NCBI RefSeq assembly: GCF_000691165.1
Contig: NZ_ASJD01000001.1
Span: forward strand, 310,001 to 374,000
From: Bacillus safensis FO-36b
GTDB taxonomy: Bacteria > Bacillota > Bacilli > Bacillales > Bacillaceae
DNA length: 64,000 nucleotides
Direction: 5' to 3'
The notes under the pieces: model-generated
Database searches by the model: none
What the model was told of the DNA's origin: nothing
The model's input: only the letters and a program-made list of their open reading frames with translations
Translations under genes and position numbers: made by a program
In this document: piece by piece, positions 21,202-29,888 of the stretch
How the letters are laid out: the number at the start of each line of letters is the position of its first letter
Position numbering within the stretch: the stretch's first letter is position 1

Positions 21202-21855
21202 ATGAATTATAACGAAATCGGCATAGAAGCCTTGAATCAAGGGAATATCGAAAAAGCAGCTGAAGCTTTTACAAAAGCGATCGAAGAAAGCCCGAAGGAC
21301 CCGGTTCCATATATTAACTTTGCGAACTTACTTTCAAGTATCAATGAATTTGAACGCGCTTTAAACTTTTTTCAGAAAGCAATTGAACTTGATCATACCG
21401 CAGCTGCAGCCTATTATGGAGCAGGAAATGTATATACATTAAAAGAAGACTTTATGAAAGCGAAAGACTACTTTGAACAAGCACTAAAAGCGGGCATGGA
21501 AAATAGTGATTTGTTTTATATGCTTGGGCAGACGCTCATCAAATTAGAGCAGCCAAAGCTTGCGATGCCGTATCTTCAGCGTGCTGTTGAACTAAATGAA
21601 GAAGATAATGAAGCAAGATTCCAATTTGGCATGTGCTTAGCCAATGAACACATGCTGGAAGAAGCGGTGACAACTTTTAGTGAAGTCATCACGCGTGATC
21701 CGCAGCATGCAGATGCCTTTTATAATTTAGGTGTTGCGTATGCGTACTTAGAGAAAAAAGACGAAGCACTTGAGATGCTGGGTAAAGCCATTGACGTGCA
21801 GCCTGACCATATGCTGGCACTACATGCGCAAAAGCTGATTCAAGAGGCAGAATAG
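21202..21855 (+). CDS. yrrB: TPR-repeat protein YrrB
   Basis: This 217-aa cytosolic protein is made almost wholly of about six tetratricopeptide repeats, with recurring A-x-x-x-Y/F-x-G/N-x-G and DPxHADAFYNLGVAY-type units. TPR proteins act as protein-protein scaffolds; the partner is not known from sequence. The start at 21202 has AAAGGATG upstream. It is 19 bp from recD2, so both may be co-transcribed. Confidence 0.85.
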   Translation: MNYNEIGIEALNQGNIEKAAEAFTKAIEESPKDPVPYINFANLLSSINEFERALNFFQKAIELDHTAAAAYYGAGNVYTLKEDFMKAKDYFEQALKAGMENSDLFYMLGQTLIKLEQPKLAMPYLQRAVELNEEDNEARFQFGMCLANEHMLEEAVTTFSEVITRDPQHADAFYNLGVAYAYLEKKDEALEMLGKAIDVQPDHMLALHAQKLIQEAE

Positions 21856-21874
21856 ATGGAAGGAGGGAAGACCT

Positions 21875-24259
21875 GTGCAGGAACATCCAGATCAAATGAA
21901 GCTTGAGGACGAACCGTTTTTAAAGGGGACCATTCAAGCCGTTATTTTCCATAATGAAAGTAATTTATACTCGGTGTTAAAGGTAAAAGTCATTGAAACA
22001 TCGGAAAACTTAGAGGAAAAAACAGCATCTGTCACAGGCTACTTCCCAGCACTTCATGAGGAGGAAACCTACACCTTTTATGGCAAAGTGACAAGCCATC
22101 CGAAATTTGGTGAACAGTTTCAGGCCACTCATTTTCAAAAGGAAGTACCAACAACGAAGCAAGGAATCATACATTATCTCTCAAGTGATTTATTTGAAGG
22201 GATAGGGAAAAAGACGGCTGAAGAAATCGTCGGGAAGCTTGGCAATCAGACGCTTCATAAGATTATGCGTGACCCAGCTGTTTTGTATGATGTACCGCGC
22301 TTATCAAAAAAGAAGGCGGATAAGCTGGCCGCAGCGCTTCAGGAGCATCAAGGGCTGGAACAAATCATGATCAGCCTGAATCAGTATGGCTTTGGTCCAC
22401 AGCTCAGCATGAAGATTTACCAAGTATACGAGAGTGAAACGCTGCAGAAAATCGAGGAAAATCCCTATCAGCTTGTCAAGGATGTCGAGGGAATCGGATT
22501 TATTAAGGCGGATGAGCTTGGTGCTAGAACAGGCATCTCAGGTAATGACCCAGAGCGGATTCGCGCCGCCTTGCTATTTACAGTGGAGACAGCTAGTCTT
22601 CAGGACGGTCATACGTACATACAAACGAAAGATTTGATCGTCGAAACCCGCAAACTGCTCAACCAAACAGGCAATGATTACAAAGTGACTGAAATGGATG
22701 TTGCCAATCAGATCATTGCACTTGGCGAAGGAAAAGAAATGATCATTGAAGACGACCGCTGCTATCATCCATCCTTATTTTATGCAGAGCAAAGTGTCGC
22801 CAAACGCATTCAAAAAATCGTCTCCCAAACAGAATATGCAGATCAATTTCCTGAATCAGAATTCCTGCTAGCACTTGGCGAGCTGGAGGAGCGGTTAGGC
22901 GTCCAGTATGCACCGACACAAAAGGAAGCGATTCAAAAGGCACTCATGTCCCCGATGCTGCTTTTAACAGGCGGGCCTGGAACAGGGAAGACGACGGTCA
23001 TTAAAGGAATTGTCGAGCTTTACAGTGATCTTCACGGTGTTTCTCTTGATCCGAGTGATTATAAAAAAGATGAATCCTTCCCATTTGTGCTTGCGGCACC
23101 AACTGGACGGGCGGCTAAACGGATGACAGAATCAACAGGGCTTCCAGCTGTCACCATTCACCGGCTGCTAGGCTGGAACGGTTCGGAGGGCTTCTCGCAT
23201 GATGAGGAACAGCCGATAGAAGGAAAGCTTGTCATCATTGATGAATCAAGTATGCTGGATATTTGGCTGGCGAATCATTTGTTTAAAGCGATTCCTGATC
23301 ATATCCAAGTGATTATGGTAGGAGATGAACATCAGCTGCCATCTGTCGGACCAGGCCAAGTTTTACGGGATTTGCTTGCCTCAAAAGCCGTGCCGGCTGT
23401 TACCCTGACAGATATTTACCGGCAGGCAGACGGCTCCACCATTGTTGAACTGGCACATGATATGAAAAATGGTGTGCTGCCAAAGGATATTACTGCACGC
23501 TCAAAGGATCGGTCCTTCATTCGGTGTTCAGCTGATCAAATGAAAGAAGTCATTGAGAAAGTTGTCAGCAATGCTGCTCAAAAAGGATTTTCGGCAAAGG
23601 ACATTCAAGTGCTCGCACCAATGTATAAAGGAAAAGCAGGCATCAATGAGCTCAACAAAATGCTGCAGCACATTTTGAATCCTAAAAAACCAAAAGGCAG
23701 AGAAATCCAGTTTGGTGATGTGGTGTACCGGACAGGTGATAAGGTGCTTCAGCTTGTGAATCAGCCGGAGAACAACATTTTTAACGGCGATATCGGCGAA
23801 ATTGTCTCGATTTTTTATGCAAAAGAAAATACAGAAAAAGAGGACATGGCCGTAATCTCCTTTGATGGGAATGAAATCACCTTTACAAAAAAGGATTTTC
23901 ATCAATTTACACATGCTTATTGCTGCTCCATTCACAAATCACAAGGAAGTGAATTCCCGATTGTTGTGCTGCCAGTCGTCAGGAGCTATTACCGAATGCT
24001 TCGGCGGAATCTGCTGTACACAGCCATTACACGCAGTAAAAAGTTTTTAATACTGTGCGGCGAGGAATCAGCGCTGGAGTGGGGCGTGAAAAACAATGAG
24101 GATTCCCTTAGACAAACGTCCTTAACGATGCGGCTGGTGCAAACCGAACAAATCATGGATGCAGAACTTGAAGCGCTCCAAAAAGAGCTTCCGTTTAGCG
24201 TACATGACGCAAATATTGGCATGGAGGGAATCACTCCATTTGATTTTATGCATGAGTAG
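21875..24259 (+). CDS. recD2: ATP-dependent DNA helicase RecD2
   Basis: This 794-aa superfamily 1B 5'-3' helicase works in repair and fork progression without RecBC. An N-terminal extension with an OB fold and helix-hairpin-helix repeats (residues 1-330) marks the RecD2 type. Walker A is LTGGPGTGKTT (about 363-373) and Walker B is LVIIDESSMLD. The late motif HAYCCSIHKSQGSEFP and the LLYTAITRSKK motif are present. The GTG start has a strong GGAAGGAGG ribosome binding site. It matches B. subtilis YrrC in size. Confidence 0.95.
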   Translation: MQEHPDQMKLEDEPFLKGTIQAVIFHNESNLYSVLKVKVIETSENLEEKTASVTGYFPALHEEETYTFYGKVTSHPKFGEQFQATHFQKEVPTTKQGIIHYLSSDLFEGIGKKTAEEIVGKLGNQTLHKIMRDPAVLYDVPRLSKKKADKLAAALQEHQGLEQIMISLNQYGFGPQLSMKIYQVYESETLQKIEENPYQLVKDVEGIGFIKADELGARTGISGNDPERIRAALLFTVETASLQDGHTYIQTKDLIVETRKLLNQTGNDYKVTEMDVANQIIALGEGKEMIIEDDRCYHPSLFYAEQSVAKRIQKIVSQTEYADQFPESEFLLALGELEERLGVQYAPTQKEAIQKALMSPMLLLTGGPGTGKTTVIKGIVELYSDLHGVSLDPSDYKKDESFPFVLAAPTGRAAKRMTESTGLPAVTIHRLLGWNGSEGFSHDEEQPIEGKLVIIDESSMLDIWLANHLFKAIPDHIQVIMVGDEHQLPSVGPGQVLRDLLASKAVPAVTLTDIYRQADGSTIVELAHDMKNGVLPKDITARSKDRSFIRCSADQMKEVIEKVVSNAAQKGFSAKDIQVLAPMYKGKAGINELNKMLQHILNPKKPKGREIQFGDVVYRTGDKVLQLVNQPENNIFNGDIGEIVSIFYAKENTEKEDMAVISFDGNEITFTKKDFHQFTHAYCCSIHKSQGSEFPIVVLPVVRSYYRMLRRNLLYTAITRSKKFLILCGEESALEWGVKNNEDSLRQTSLTMRLVQTEQIMDAELEALQKELPFSVHDANIGMEGITPFDFMHE

Positions 24260-24284
24260 AAGGCTTCCATATGGAAGCCTTTTA
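24260..24284 (+). terminator. Terminator after recD2
   Basis: AAGGCTTCC / GGAAGCCTT with a short T tail. Confidence 0.75.
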
Positions 24285-24392
24285 GTATGAAAAGAACTTC
24301 TCCCATTCTGTTCATGGAAGCCATTTCTTCGTATGAGTCATGAAGCAAACGCACACGATAAGACTGTTCCGCAAAAGGTGGTTGAGCACATT

Positions 24393-24851
24393 TTGAGAAC
24401 ATGCCGAGAACTTGAAGGAATGACGATCTATACAGATGAGCTGTCCCGATCACTTGGTTCCATAAAAGATATTTGCTTTTTAGCCGGAGGCAGCTGCGGA
24501 GGATATGTGTTAGAGGGGAAAAAGAAAGACTGTGCACTCGTTCCATTCTCTGCTTTTGATCAGCTGACAGATAAAGGTTTGTATGTGAGCTGTCAGGAGG
24601 GAGTGGGCATGGATTCCTCTGCTCCATTCTTGTTATTTTCAAAATTAAAAAAGAAAATGATGCAGTCGCCTGATGGTGAAAATTTAGGCATTTTGGAAGA
24701 TGTATACTTTTGCTCAAATTCGGGCACAATCGTAGCATATGAACTCTCGGACGGCTTCTTTACAGAGCTATCAGGGATTCGGAAACAGCTGCAGGCTGCC
24801 GGAACCTTGATGAACGTTCAAAAGGAAGCACTGGTTCTAAACCGAACGTAA
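24393..24851 (+). CDS. yrrD: PRC-barrel domain protein YrrD
   Basis: A protein of about 152 aa with two PRC-barrel-like halves, beginning RTCRELEGMTIYTDE and again NLGILEDVYFCSNSG. Such barrels are found in RimM and in photosynthetic and sporulation proteins; the role here is unknown. The start is uncertain. The TTG at 24393 gives the expected N-terminus with AAAGGTGG 11 bp upstream, while an ATG at 24333 would add 20 residues but has no good site. It lies where B. subtilis has yrrD. Confidence 0.7.
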   Translation: MRTCRELEGMTIYTDELSRSLGSIKDICFLAGGSCGGYVLEGKKKDCALVPFSAFDQLTDKGLYVSCQEGVGMDSSAPFLLFSKLKKKMMQSPDGENLGILEDVYFCSNSGTIVAYELSDGFFTELSGIRKQLQAAGTLMNVQKEALVLNRT

Positions 24852-24864
24852 AGAGGTGCTGATT

Positions 24865-25056
24865 ATGCTCATTTGCCCAAATTGCAAATGTAAAGACATC
24901 GGAAAAATTGGGGTCAATCAATATTATTGCTGGGGCTGTTTTATTGAATTGACACTGTCGAAAGGCAAAATATCTACACACCAAGTGGAGGAAGACGGGA
25001 CACTAAGCAGCTTAGATGATCTGTTTAGTGACGATGAACGTTCAATTCAACTATAA
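24865..25056 (+). CDS. yrzR: Small zinc-ribbon-like protein YrzR
   Basis: A 63-aa protein with a CxxC...CxxC pattern (CPNCKCK, then YYCWGCF), which suggests a zinc ribbon, followed by an acidic tail. The ATG at 24865 has AAGAGGTG 6 bp upstream. It is 13 bp after yrrD and 20 bp before yrzQ, so the three probably form one unit. No function can be given. Confidence 0.75.
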   Translation: MLICPNCKCKDIGKIGVNQYYCWGCFIELTLSKGKISTHQVEEDGTLSSLDDLFSDDERSIQL

Positions 25057-25076
25057 GTGTTAAGGGGGAATTTCGA

Positions 25077-25208
25077 ATGGGCAAAATGACTTCTTCACTA
25101 TTAACGCTTGGTGCAGGTGCACTCGCATATCACTTTGCAAGCCGATATGATATGCCATCAAAGCGGGATATGAAAAAGCTAAGAAAACGTGTTATGAGAA
25201 TGATGTAA
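25077..25208 (+). CDS. yrzQ: Micro-protein YrzQ (43 aa)
   Basis: A 43-aa open reading frame, MGKMTSSLLTLGAGALAYHF at its start, with an AAGGGGGAA ribosome binding site. A short hydrophobic helix (residues 6-20) is followed by a strongly basic tail ending KKLRKRVMRMM. It matches the DUF3918/YrzQ type known from Bacillus in the same place, before the gln terminator. Role unknown; a small membrane-associated protein is likely. Confidence 0.75.
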   Translation: MGKMTSSLLTLGAGALAYHFASRYDMPSKRDMKKLRKRVMRMM

Positions 25209-25211
25209 ACA

Positions 25212-25250
25212 AAAAGGGCTAAAATGATCTTCATTTTAGCCCTTTGTTTT
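25212..25250. terminator. Bidirectional terminator between yrzQ and glnP
   Basis: A 15-bp stem AAAGGGCTAAAATGA / TCATTTTAGCCCTTT is flanked by A and T runs. The same stem recurs at 45812-45842. Confidence 0.9.
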
Positions 25251-25252
25251 TT

Positions 25253-25285
25253 TCAGCGTGATCGAAAAACCGGTCTTTACGCTGA
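25253..25285 (+). repeat. TCAGCGT...ACGCTGA hairpin, short copy of a repeated module
   Basis: TCAGCGT (25253-25259) pairs with ACGCTGA (25279-25285), with GATC/GGTC continuing the stem. The unit directly follows the GGGCTAAAAT terminator, exactly as the larger copy does at 45852-45973. A second hairpin, CATCCG/CGGATG with TTCTTTTT, follows at 25288-25314. Confidence 0.6.
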
Positions 25286-25312
25286 GGCATCCGTCAAGAG
25301 CGGATGTTCTTT

Positions 25313-25963
25313 TTATGCCTGCCTGTATTCTAATCGTCTTGCAAGAATAGATAAGCTGAAATTGACGACAAAATACATCATAGCTGCCAATAGGAATATC
25401 GGCAGTAAATAGGATTGGCTTTGCCCATTTAATATTTGTGCGTGATGTAATAATTCTGGAAGCGCAATGACAACAGCAAGCGACGTATCTTTTAAAAGGG
25501 ATATGAATTGACTGACAATTGGCGGCACCATTCGGCGCAGGGCCTGCGGCATAATAATCATTTTCAATGTTTGAATATAGGTTAAACCAGAAGACCTGGC
25601 TGCTTCGATCTGACCCTTATCAATTGATTTAAGGCCGCTCCGAATAATTTCTGACAGCATCGCAGATTCAAACACGGTTAAAGCTGCAATAGCAGAGGCT
25701 GTGATGCTCAGCTTGATGCCGATTTCAGGCAATGCAAAATATGTGAAAAAGATGATCAGTAAAAGCGGCAGGTTCCGAATGGTTTCTACAACAACCGCAA
25801 GCACTTTTGATAAAACCGGAATTTGAGCGAACCGCAATGTACCAACGACTAATCCAATGATAAAGCTCAAAATGATGGAAATAAAAGCCACTTTTAAGGT
25901 GACAGCAAATCCTTCAAGTAAAAAGGCGAGATGATCAGGCTGGTAGGCACCTATAAAATCCAT
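25313..25963 (-). CDS. glnP: Glutamine ABC transporter permease GlnP
   Basis: This 216-aa integral membrane permease of the HisM/ArtQ family has five predicted helices and the EAA loop signature EAARSSGLTYIQTLKMIIMPQA (shown by its core, about residues 128-148). It pairs with GlnM to form the channel of the GlnQHMP importer. A strong AAAGGAGG site precedes the ATG. It is the last gene of the operon and ends at the shared terminator at 25212. Confidence 0.9.
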   Translation of the reverse strand: MDFIGAYQPDHLAFLLEGFAVTLKVAFISIILSFIIGLVVGTLRFAQIPVLSKVLAVVVETIRNLPLLLIIFFTYFALPEIGIKLSITASAIAALTVFESAMLSEIIRSGLKSIDKGQIEAARSSGLTYIQTLKMIIMPQALRRMVPPIVSQFISLLKDTSLAVVIALPELLHHAQILNGQSQSYLLPIFLLAAMMYFVVNFSLSILARRLEYRQA

Positions 25964-25978
25964 GATGTTTCCTCCTTT

Positions 25979-26632
25979 CTAGTGGCTTCTTGCTAATCTT
26001 CTTTCTAAATAACCAACACCTAGACTGAGCGGAATGGTTAATAGCAGATAGAACATGGCGACAAAGATGTAGACATCAAACGTCACAAATGTTCTAGACG
26101 CAATGAGGTCTCCCTGATACATAAGATCAAACCCTGCAATGACACCTAAAATAGAGGAGTTTTTAACAAGGTTAATAAATTGATTCCCAAGAGGGGGAAT
26201 GACGATTTTAATCGCCTGCGGCAAAATGATATACCGCATCGTCCCGCCATATGACAGACCTGAAGCACGGGCTGCTTCCATTTGTCCAAGCGGCACAGCT
26301 TGTATCCCTGCACGAATGGCTTCAGCAATAAAGGCAGACGTATAAATGGCAAGAGCGATCGTTCCAGCAGTAAAACCATCTGCTACTATACCCAGCACTG
26401 GTAAACCAAAGAAGAAAACAAAGGTGATCAATAATAACGGAATATTCCGAATAAATTCCACGTAAGCCGTCCCTAACCAGTTGAGCGGCCTGAGTGGCGC
26501 TATTCTCATAATGGCAATGAGTGTACCGATCAAAAAGCTTCCAATCAGAGCAATGACACTTGCACCAATGGTATATTTAAAGCCTTCTAAATAAAGATGA
26601 ACATTTTCAGTGAGAATGGAAAACCGCAGCAA
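25979..26632 (-). CDS. glnM: Glutamine ABC transporter permease GlnM
   Basis: A 217-aa permease of the same family as GlnP, with five membrane helices and an EAARASGLSYGGTMRYIILPQ-type loop. It starts at TTG with AAGGAAG upstream, 77 bp after glnH and 15 bp before glnP. The pair makes a heterodimeric channel for glutamine across the cytoplasmic membrane. Confidence 0.9.
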   Translation of the reverse strand: MLRFSILTENVHLYLEGFKYTIGASVIALIGSFLIGTLIAIMRIAPLRPLNWLGTAYVEFIRNIPLLLITFVFFFGLPVLGIVADGFTAGTIALAIYTSAFIAEAIRAGIQAVPLGQMEAARASGLSYGGTMRYIILPQAIKIVIPPLGNQFINLVKNSSILGVIAGFDLMYQGDLIASRTFVTFDVYIFVAMFYLLLTIPLSLGVGYLERRLARSH

Positions 26633-26709
26633 TCAGTTCACTTCCTTCCTGATCAACAGGGGAGCCAAGGAGCGGCTCACCTGAGGCATTGATCTTGACG
26701 AATCAAATG

Positions 26710-27519
26710 CTATTCTTTGATCCATTTTTTAAGAATCTTGTCATACTCTCCATTGTCTTTTAACGTTTTTAAGGCTTTATTGATCGCATCTGTTAATTCT
26801 TGATCTCCTTTTTTCACAGCAATGCCATAAGGCTCATCTGTAAAGGTGCCGCCGACCACTTCATAATTTGAATCCTCATCTGCCATACCAAATAAGATCG
26901 CATTATCAGTTGTCAGCACTTGCCCTTGGTTTGATTTTAATGCTGTAAAAGCCTCCTGATAGTTCTCGAATTCTAATACGGATGCTTCAGGTGCTTTCTC
27001 GCGGATATTTTGAGAAGAAGTAGAGCCTTTTACGGCGAGCACCTTCGTTCCTTTTTTAAGATCATCAATGGATTGAATGTCGCTTCCTTTTTTCACAAGC
27101 AGTGATTGTCCTGCTTCAAAGTATACATCTGAGAAATTGACTTCTTTTTTACGTTCTTCTGTAATTGTCATGGTCGCAACAATCGCATGAATATCTCCTT
27201 TTTGAAGTAAAGGAATTCTCGTTTTAGATGTGACTTCTTTGAATTCTGCTTTTCCTTCATCGCCGAGTATTTCCTTTGTGATGGCTTTTGCAATGTCAAT
27301 ATCAAATCCTTCAATATCACCGCTGCTCGGATTTTTTAGACCGAATAAACGTGTGTCATTTTTTACACCGAAAATGATTTTTTTGTCTTTCTTAATGGTT
27401 TCTAAAGAACTTCCTTGTTTTGCATCAGTTGACCCTTTTTCAGTCGATCCACAAGCAGCCAAAGCGGCAATGCAGCAAGTCATAAAGAGCATCAGGCCAA
27501 AGCGTTTCATTTTTTTCAT
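26710..27519 (-). CDS. glnH: Glutamine-binding lipoprotein GlnH
   Basis: This 269-aa solute-binding protein of family 3 is anchored outside the membrane as a lipoprotein. The signal peptide ends in the lipobox LAAC (about residues 20-23), so Cys is acylated. The SBP_bac_3 domain fills the remainder (GFDIDIAKAITKEI, TITEERKKEVNFSD). The ATG at 27519 is preferred over the TTG one codon earlier because GGGGG lies 9 bp upstream. It follows glnQ closely. Confidence 0.92.
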   Translation of the reverse strand: MKKMKRFGLMLFMTCCIAALAACGSTEKGSTDAKQGSSLETIKKDKKIIFGVKNDTRLFGLKNPSSGDIEGFDIDIAKAITKEILGDEGKAEFKEVTSKTRIPLLQKGDIHAIVATMTITEERKKEVNFSDVYFEAGQSLLVKKGSDIQSIDDLKKGTKVLAVKGSTSSQNIREKAPEASVLEFENYQEAFTALKSNQGQVLTTDNAILFGMADEDSNYEVVGGTFTDEPYGIAVKKGDQELTDAINKALKTLKDNGEYDKILKKWIKE

Positions 27520-27532
27520 CAAACCATTCCCC

Positions 27533-28261
27533 CTAGTGATTTAATATACGGCTTAAAAATAATTGAGCACGTTTTTCTTGCGGTTTTTCATAAAATGCAG
27601 CCGGTGTTGATTCTTCAAGAATTCTGCCTTCATCAATAAAGACAATGCGGTCGGCCACTTCGCGGGCAAAGCCCATCTCATGTGTGACGACAACCATGGT
27701 CATGCCTTCACGGGCCAGCTGCTTCATCACATCTAATACCTCGCCGATCATCTCTGGATCAAGTGCAGATGTCGGTTCGTCGAAAAGCATCACCTCCGGC
27801 TTCATCGCAAGCCCTCTTGCAATGGCAACGCGCTGCTGCTGTCCGCCAGAGAGTCGTGAAGGGTAGGTGTCTGCCTTTTCAGGAATGCCGACTTTATTTA
27901 AATAAAATTCAGCTGTTTCCTTTGCTTCTTCCTTGCTTACTTTTTTGACCTTCATCGGCGCAAGCATAATGTTTTCAAGCACCGTCTTATGCGGATAGAG
28001 GTGAAAATGCTGAAAGACCATTCCGATATTTTGCCTGACAAGATTGATGTTGGTCTTCGGATGCTGAACAGACACTTGGTTGACGAGAACTTTTCCCGCA
28101 TCAATGCTTTCAAGACGATTGATACACCTGAGCATCGTGCTTTTACCAGACCCTGAAGGACCGATGATCACAACAACCTCCCCTTTTTGAATATGTAGGT
28201 TAATGTCCTTAAGTACATGGAACTGGCCATAATGCTTGTTGACTTCTTCGAATGTGATCAT
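27533..28261 (-). CDS. glnQ: Glutamine ABC transporter ATPase GlnQ
   Basis: This 242-aa ABC ATPase energises glutamine uptake. Motifs are Walker [10 protein letters not shown] (about residues 34-42), Q-loop, signature [14 protein letters not shown], Walker [13 protein letters not shown] and the H-loop VVTHEM. The ATG at 28261 gives [12 protein letters not shown] and has GAGGAGG upstream; an in-frame start eight codons earlier is less likely. It heads the glnQHMP operon. Confidence 0.93.
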   Translation of the reverse strand: MITFEEVNKHYGQFHVLKDINLHIQKGEVVVIIGPSGSGKSTMLRCINRLESIDAGKVLVNQVSVQHPKTNINLVRQNIGMVFQHFHLYPHKTVLENIMLAPMKVKKVSKEEAKETAEFYLNKVGIPEKADTYPSRLSGGQQQRVAIARGLAMKPEVMLFDEPTSALDPEMIGEVLDVMKQLAREGMTMVVVTHEMGFAREVADRIVFIDEGRILEESTPAAFYEKPQEKRAQLFLSRILNH

Positions 28262-28491
28262 GAAGAACCTCCTCTTGTGTTTCATTGGCTAAAGCTAAAG
28301 TGGATTCTAGCACAACTTGCGTAAAAAGAGGTAAATAATGGAATATTTTCTGACGAGATTTTACTGCAAACAGTGACTTTGGATGGAGCTGTATGTTTCA
28401 TGTGTATTCATTTTTAACAAAGTTAGGACAAATTTTATTTACGTGGATAATTGCAGAAAATGGTTAAACAATAAGAAAAGAGGTGAAAAAG

Positions 28492-29556
28492 GTGAAGAAA
28501 CGTCCGATCCAATTTCTGATATATGCTGCAGGGGTCCTGCTTGTCCTTGCATCCTTGCTCATTTTACTGCAGCTCGACGAGTTATGGATGCCTGTTTTTG
28601 TATTGCTGAAGGCGGTTCTCATTCCGCTTCTCATCGCCATTTTTATTTCTTACCTGCTTTATCCTATTGTCGAAAGACTGCATGCACGAGGGCTGCCGAG
28701 AACAATCAGTCTCTTACTCATCTATGTCCTGTTTTTTGGCGGGATTGGTTTTGCGGTTTATAAAGGAGCGCCTGTTATGATCGCACAGTTAAATGAGCTG
28801 TCAGAACAAATTCCTGTCATCGCGGAAACGTATAATGGCGCTTTATCACATATTCATCATCATACGAGCCACTGGCCTGACGGACTTCACGACCGCTTGG
28901 ACCGCTTCATTGTTCAATCGGAGACATATGCAGCCAATAGCGCTGAGCGGATGATTCTTAGCTGTAAAGTTTTATTTGATTACGCATTAGTCGCAGCACT
29001 TATTCCTTTTCTTGTTTTTTATATGGTAAAAGACATGAACACGATGAAGCGGGCGGCATGGTATTTAACGCCGCCATCATTTAGGAAGAGGGGGCATGCC
29101 TTTGTCAAAGCAGTGGATGAATCGCTTGGTGATTATATTCGAGGGCAGCTGCTTGTCTGTTCTTTAATCGGGGGTGCAGCAGCCATTGTGCTCTGGCTTT
29201 TCCATATCCCGTATCCGCTCGTTCTTGGCATGCTGATAGGAGCAACGAACGTGATTCCGTATTTTGGACCGATAATTGGCGCAGTTCCTGCCATCTTTAT
29301 TGCGTTTACCATCTCAGTGAAATCGGTCATCATTGTATTGATCACAGTAGCGGTGCTGCAATTTTTAGAGAGCAATGTCCTCAGCCCGATCATTGTAGGG
29401 CGAAGCCTTCATATGCATCCTGTCGTCATTATGCTTGTCTTGCTTGCAGGAGGGGAGCTGTTTGGCTTAATTGGGATGATTTTAGCCGTACCAGCAGCTG
29501 CGATTATCAGGGTGATCATTGTGCAATATATCCTGATGAGACGAAGCGTTCATTGA
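28492..29556 (+). CDS. yrrI: AI-2E family transporter YrrI
   Basis: A membrane protein of about 354 aa with seven to eight hydrophobic segments and the AI-2E_transport/UPF0118 plan. There are two N-terminal helices, a soluble coil of about 90 residues, then helices with GATNVIPYFGPIIGAVPA and GMILAVPAAAIIR. The family includes autoinducer-2 exporters and Na+/H+ antiporters; the substrate here is unknown. GTG 28492 is chosen because GAGGTG is 6 bp upstream. The stop codon is embedded in the -35 of the alaS promoter. Confidence 0.85.
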   Translation: MKKRPIQFLIYAAGVLLVLASLLILLQLDELWMPVFVLLKAVLIPLLIAIFISYLLYPIVERLHARGLPRTISLLLIYVLFFGGIGFAVYKGAPVMIAQLNELSEQIPVIAETYNGALSHIHHHTSHWPDGLHDRLDRFIVQSETYAANSAERMILSCKVLFDYALVAALIPFLVFYMVKDMNTMKRAAWYLTPPSFRKRGHAFVKAVDESLGDYIRGQLLVCSLIGGAAAIVLWLFHIPYPLVLGMLIGATNVIPYFGPIIGAVPAIFIAFTISVKSVIIVLITVAVLQFLESNVLSPIIVGRSLHMHPVVIMLVLLAGGELFGLIGMILAVPAAAIIRVIIVQYILMRRSVH

Positions 29557-29581
29557 CAAGACGAGCCGAGTTGTCTATAAT
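29553..29581 (+). promoter_or_regulatory. Sigma-A promoter of the alaS T-box transcript
   Basis: A consensus TTGACA (29553-29558), 17-bp spacer and TATAAT (29576-29581). The -35 contains the yrrI stop codon. Confidence 0.9.
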
Positions 29582-29587
29582 AATTTC

Positions 29588-29850
29588 GATTCATACATAT
29601 TGAAATTCAATGACGGACCCGAGTACGTTAAAAAGCTGTTGCAGAGAGAGGCTTTATTTGCTGTGAAAAGCCTTATCAGACCTTTAACGGAAGCTAGTCC
29701 CGAGTGCAGATAAACACTGCCGCTCTCTTCCGGCGTTATCGGATGTGAAGGTGATAGACGAATTTGTCTATAATCAGGGTGGTACCGCGAGAACATCTCG
29801 TCCCTGTGTAAGTCGTTTTGTGCTTGCATAGGGCGGGGTGTTTTTTCGTT
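29588..29850 (+). promoter_or_regulatory. T-box riboswitch, alanine type, for alaS
   Basis: The specifier loop is clear. AGTA (29622-29625) lies on the 5' side. Stem CGTTAAA/TTTAACG leads to GAA-GCT-A (29690-29696), so the specifier is the Ala codon GCT. The T-box is AGGGTGGTACCGCG (29776-29789); its variable base T fits the A73 discriminator of tRNA-Ala. The terminator stem CGTCCCTG...GGGCGGGG ends in six T (29841-29846). Confidence 0.95.
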
Positions 29851-29888
29851 TGTGTGGAGATTGATGAATGAAAAGGGAGGATTTTTGA

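Noticed and set aside
23989-24738. 249-codon minus-strand frame across recD2 and yrrD
   Set aside because: Antisense to two real genes and to the recD2 terminator; no ribosome binding site or known motif.
28383-28763. 126-codon frame overlapping the start of yrrI
   Set aside because: Shadow frame of the intact AI-2E transporter gene; no ribosome binding site.
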